Source: Bacillota bacterium (GTDB lineage: Bacteria; Bacillota_A; Clostridia; Lachnospirales; Bianqueaceae). From it: DNA of 7,605 nucleotides. Location of the stretch: the NCBI GenBank assembly GCA_017420625.1, contig JAFOIR010000053.1:1-7605 (forward strand), written 5' to 3'. Under the pieces are notes generated by a model. That model did no database searches and was not told where the DNA came from. It worked only from the letters and a program-made list of their open reading frames with translations. The translations under genes were made by a program, and so were the position numbers. Positions 6,414 through 7,605 of the stretch are shown piece after piece. Numbering within the stretch: position 1 is the stretch's first letter; each line of letters starts with the position of its first letter.

Positions 6414-7232
6414 TTACAGATTGATCTCCAATACAGAATAAGGCTGATCCATCCTGTACCCTAATTTCTTTGCCAGATGACAGGAGATTTTATTGGCGGC
6501 GTCCCAACTGGCATACCAGCCTTTTTTGTCCGCTTCCAGAATCAGTCTCGCTCCGCAAACCGTTGCCAGCCCAAGCTTCTGTCTGTCTTCCCGGGTATCG
6601 ATCTCGATCTCGATGCCATTGATCCTGTCAGGAAACCATGGATCCAGTTCTTTTCCGGCTTCCTTCCAGTTCACATAGCTGTTATAGGAGGAGGCTCCGG
6701 CGATCGGCTCTCCATCCTCCAAAGCCAGGACACCCAGTCCATGCGCTGCATAATCCGAATAGTCCTGATAGAGTGACACAAAGTCCCATGACCAGTCCTG
6801 TTCTTTGCATTTCTCGTAAAGTGCCTCATCGATCAGACGAAGTTCATAGCGCGGATCCACTTCTGCAAATTTCAGAAGTTTTTCCCTGTCCAGACAGGCA
6901 GGATCCTTAAAAAAGGCATATCGTTCTTCTTTCTGACAATGGTCGGCATAGGCCTCTTTGATCAAGGGCTCCCAACCGCTTTCCCGGCAGGTCACGATCA
7001 TAAACTTGTTTTTCTTTTCTTCCGGCCAGAAAGCTGCCAGTTCCGGGCAAGGCTCTCCTGCAAAAAAAGCAAAATCTCCCAAAAGAGCCATCGCTGAAGA
7101 AGGTTCCTCCTGCTGATCGGATGGAATATAGATCTGACCCATCTGCCCTGAAAGGCAGGACCAGATCATCGTCTCATCCCATCCGGCAAAGAGTGGTGCA
7201 ACATGAATAAAATCTTTCGTTTTGATGATCAA
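6414..7232 (-). CDS. GNAT-family N-acetyltransferase (Firmicutes GNAT_acetyltran type), TTG start
   Basis: 272 residues. The C-terminal half holds the acetyl-CoA-binding core: EIEIDTREDRQKLGLATVCG (about 208-227) with the Q/RxxGxG/A loop at Q218-G221-A223, then the family hallmark WDAANKISCHLAKKLGY (243-259). The N-terminal half (ETMIWSCLSGQMGQIYI) matches the general pattern of the roughly 265-residue GNAT proteins of Firmicutes. Such enzymes transfer acetyl groups to small amines or proteins; the substrate is unknown. The start is a TTG at 7232: the next upstream in-frame codons are TCC and TGA, and GGAGG at 7241-7245 is eight bases away. The nearby ATG at 7239 is in another frame. A segment around 183-205 (NSYVNWKEAGKELDPWFPDR) looks like an insertion before the core strand, judged from memory of family members. 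It starts three bases after the transporter stop and its own TAA overlaps the next ribosome binding site. Confidence 0.9.
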   Translation of the reverse strand: MIIKTKDFIHVAPLFAGWDETMIWSCLSGQMGQIYIPSDQQEEPSSAMALLGDFAFFAGEPCPELAAFWPEEKKNKFMIVTCRESGWEPLIKEAYADHCQKEERYAFFKDPACLDREKLLKFAEVDPRYELRLIDEALYEKCKEQDWSWDFVSLYQDYSDYAAHGLGVLALEDGEPIAGASSYNSYVNWKEAGKELDPWFPDRINGIEIEIDTREDRQKLGLATVCGARLILEADKKGWYASWDAANKISCHLAKKLGYRMDQPYSVLEINL

Positions 7233-7245
7233 GGATCATTCCTCC
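7232..7245 (-). promoter_or_regulatory. Ribosome binding site and TTG start overlapping the transporter stop
   Basis: On the minus strand GGAGG (7241-7245) encodes the last residues of the transporter. Its TGA stop is at 7236-7238 and the TTG start of the acetyltransferase at 7230-7232. The eight-base spacing is optimal. This arrangement suggests translational coupling, with ribosomes ending the transporter feeding a weak TTG start. Confidence 0.75.
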
Positions 7246-7604
7246 ACTATTTTTGACGCTCTTTTTTTCCATGTGCCGGAAATCAGATACGTTCCGCCGA
7301 TAAAGAATGGAACCAGTCCCGCGAATGCATTTCCGTACCAAAATCCCTCGATTCCCCAGTTCAGAACCACACCCAGAAGCAGTGCAAATCCGATCCGGCA
7401 GACGATCCCATCCAAGAGAGCTACCATCAGATTCAGTCTGGAAGCCCCCGAGCCATTGATCAGGGCGAAGTTGGCCGGGCGAAGGGTCGCACCCAGGTAT
7501 TGAATAAGCGCAACCGGGATATAGGTGATCGCCATTGTCAGAACTGCTTCGTCGCTGGAGAACAGACCAAACAGCCATTCCGGCTTGAAATAGGTGATGA
7601 TACC
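7236..7604 (-). CDS. MATE-family multidrug/cation efflux transporter, C-terminal fragment (cut by window edge)
   Basis: About 122 C-terminal residues are visible and the frame stays open to the window edge, so no start is present; the internal ATG at 7535 is not the start. The fragment begins with a loop ending in WLFGLFSSDEAVL, which resembles the cytoplasm-facing FS-D-xx-V segment seen repeatedly in MATE proteins. It continues with hydrophobic helices: an entry segment MAITYIPVALIQYLGATLR, LMVALLDGIVCRIGFALLLG, and FWYGNAFAGLVPFFIGGTYL. A short basic tail follows (TWKKRASKIVEE). MATE proteins are inner-membrane antiporters that export drugs or metabolites using Na+ or H+. The final helices plus basic tail are what the family shows at its C-terminus. 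Only a quarter of the protein is available, so substrate and coupling ion cannot be judged. It overlaps regulatory sequence of the acetyltransferase gene and probably heads, or lies early in, the same operon. Confidence 0.8.
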   Translation of the reverse strand, partial: GIITYFKPEWLFGLFSSDEAVLTMAITYIPVALIQYLGATLRPANFALINGSGASRLNLMVALLDGIVCRIGFALLLGVVLNWGIEGFWYGNAFAGLVPFFIGGTYLISGTWKKRASKIVEE

Positions 7605-7605
7605 A

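Noticed and set aside
7174..7578. 134-codon minus-strand frame overlapping the transporter and acetyltransferase genes
   Set aside because: Out of frame with both, with Ser/Gly/Arg-rich content and no membrane helices or motifs. The frame of the transporter fragment gives clear MATE-type helices instead.

Overview
The window looks like chromosomal DNA of an anaerobic or microaerobic member of the Bacillota (Firmicutes). The reasons are strong AAGGAGG-type ribosome binding sites, a flavodiiron protein carrying fused flavin reductase and rubredoxin domains, a Firmicutes-type GNAT acetyltransferase, and a macrodomain protein with a C-terminal helix-turn-helix-like domain. Genus and species cannot be read from this sequence. 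No RNA genes, CRISPR arrays, insertion sequences or phage genes were seen.

Layout: the left edge (3-899, + strand) is the C-terminal part of an M24 / aminopeptidase P-like peptidase. It converges on a block of minus-strand genes, and a hairpin at 928-949 serves as terminator for both sides. Read from right to left in their own direction, the minus-strand genes are: the C-terminal end of a MATE-type transporter (7236-7604), a GNAT acetyltransferase with a TTG start (6414-7232), an HD-phosphohydrolase/nitrilase fusion (4827-6404), a macrodomain/HTH-like protein (3660-4808), a von Willebrand factor A protein (2900-3577) and a flavodiiron/flavin reductase/rubredoxin fusion (988-2781).

The first four minus-strand genes are packed with gaps of 3, 9 and 18 bases, and ribosome binding sites lie in or next to the preceding stop codons. 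They are very probably one coupled transcript. The VWA gene follows after 82 bases and has its own extended -10 promoter. That promoter lies inside an inverted repeat and next to a 12-bp palindrome, so it looks regulated. The flavodiiron gene has a separate promoter in the 118-base gap behind the VWA gene.

The flavodiiron protein is a readily interpreted oxygen or nitric oxide detoxification enzyme. The less familiar part is the middle: an HD domain fused to a nitrilase-type amidohydrolase, a macrodomain joined by a flexible linker to a DNA-binding-like domain, and a VWA protein with an intact metal site. A link through ADP-ribose or nucleotide metabolism is possible, but it is inferred from gene order only.
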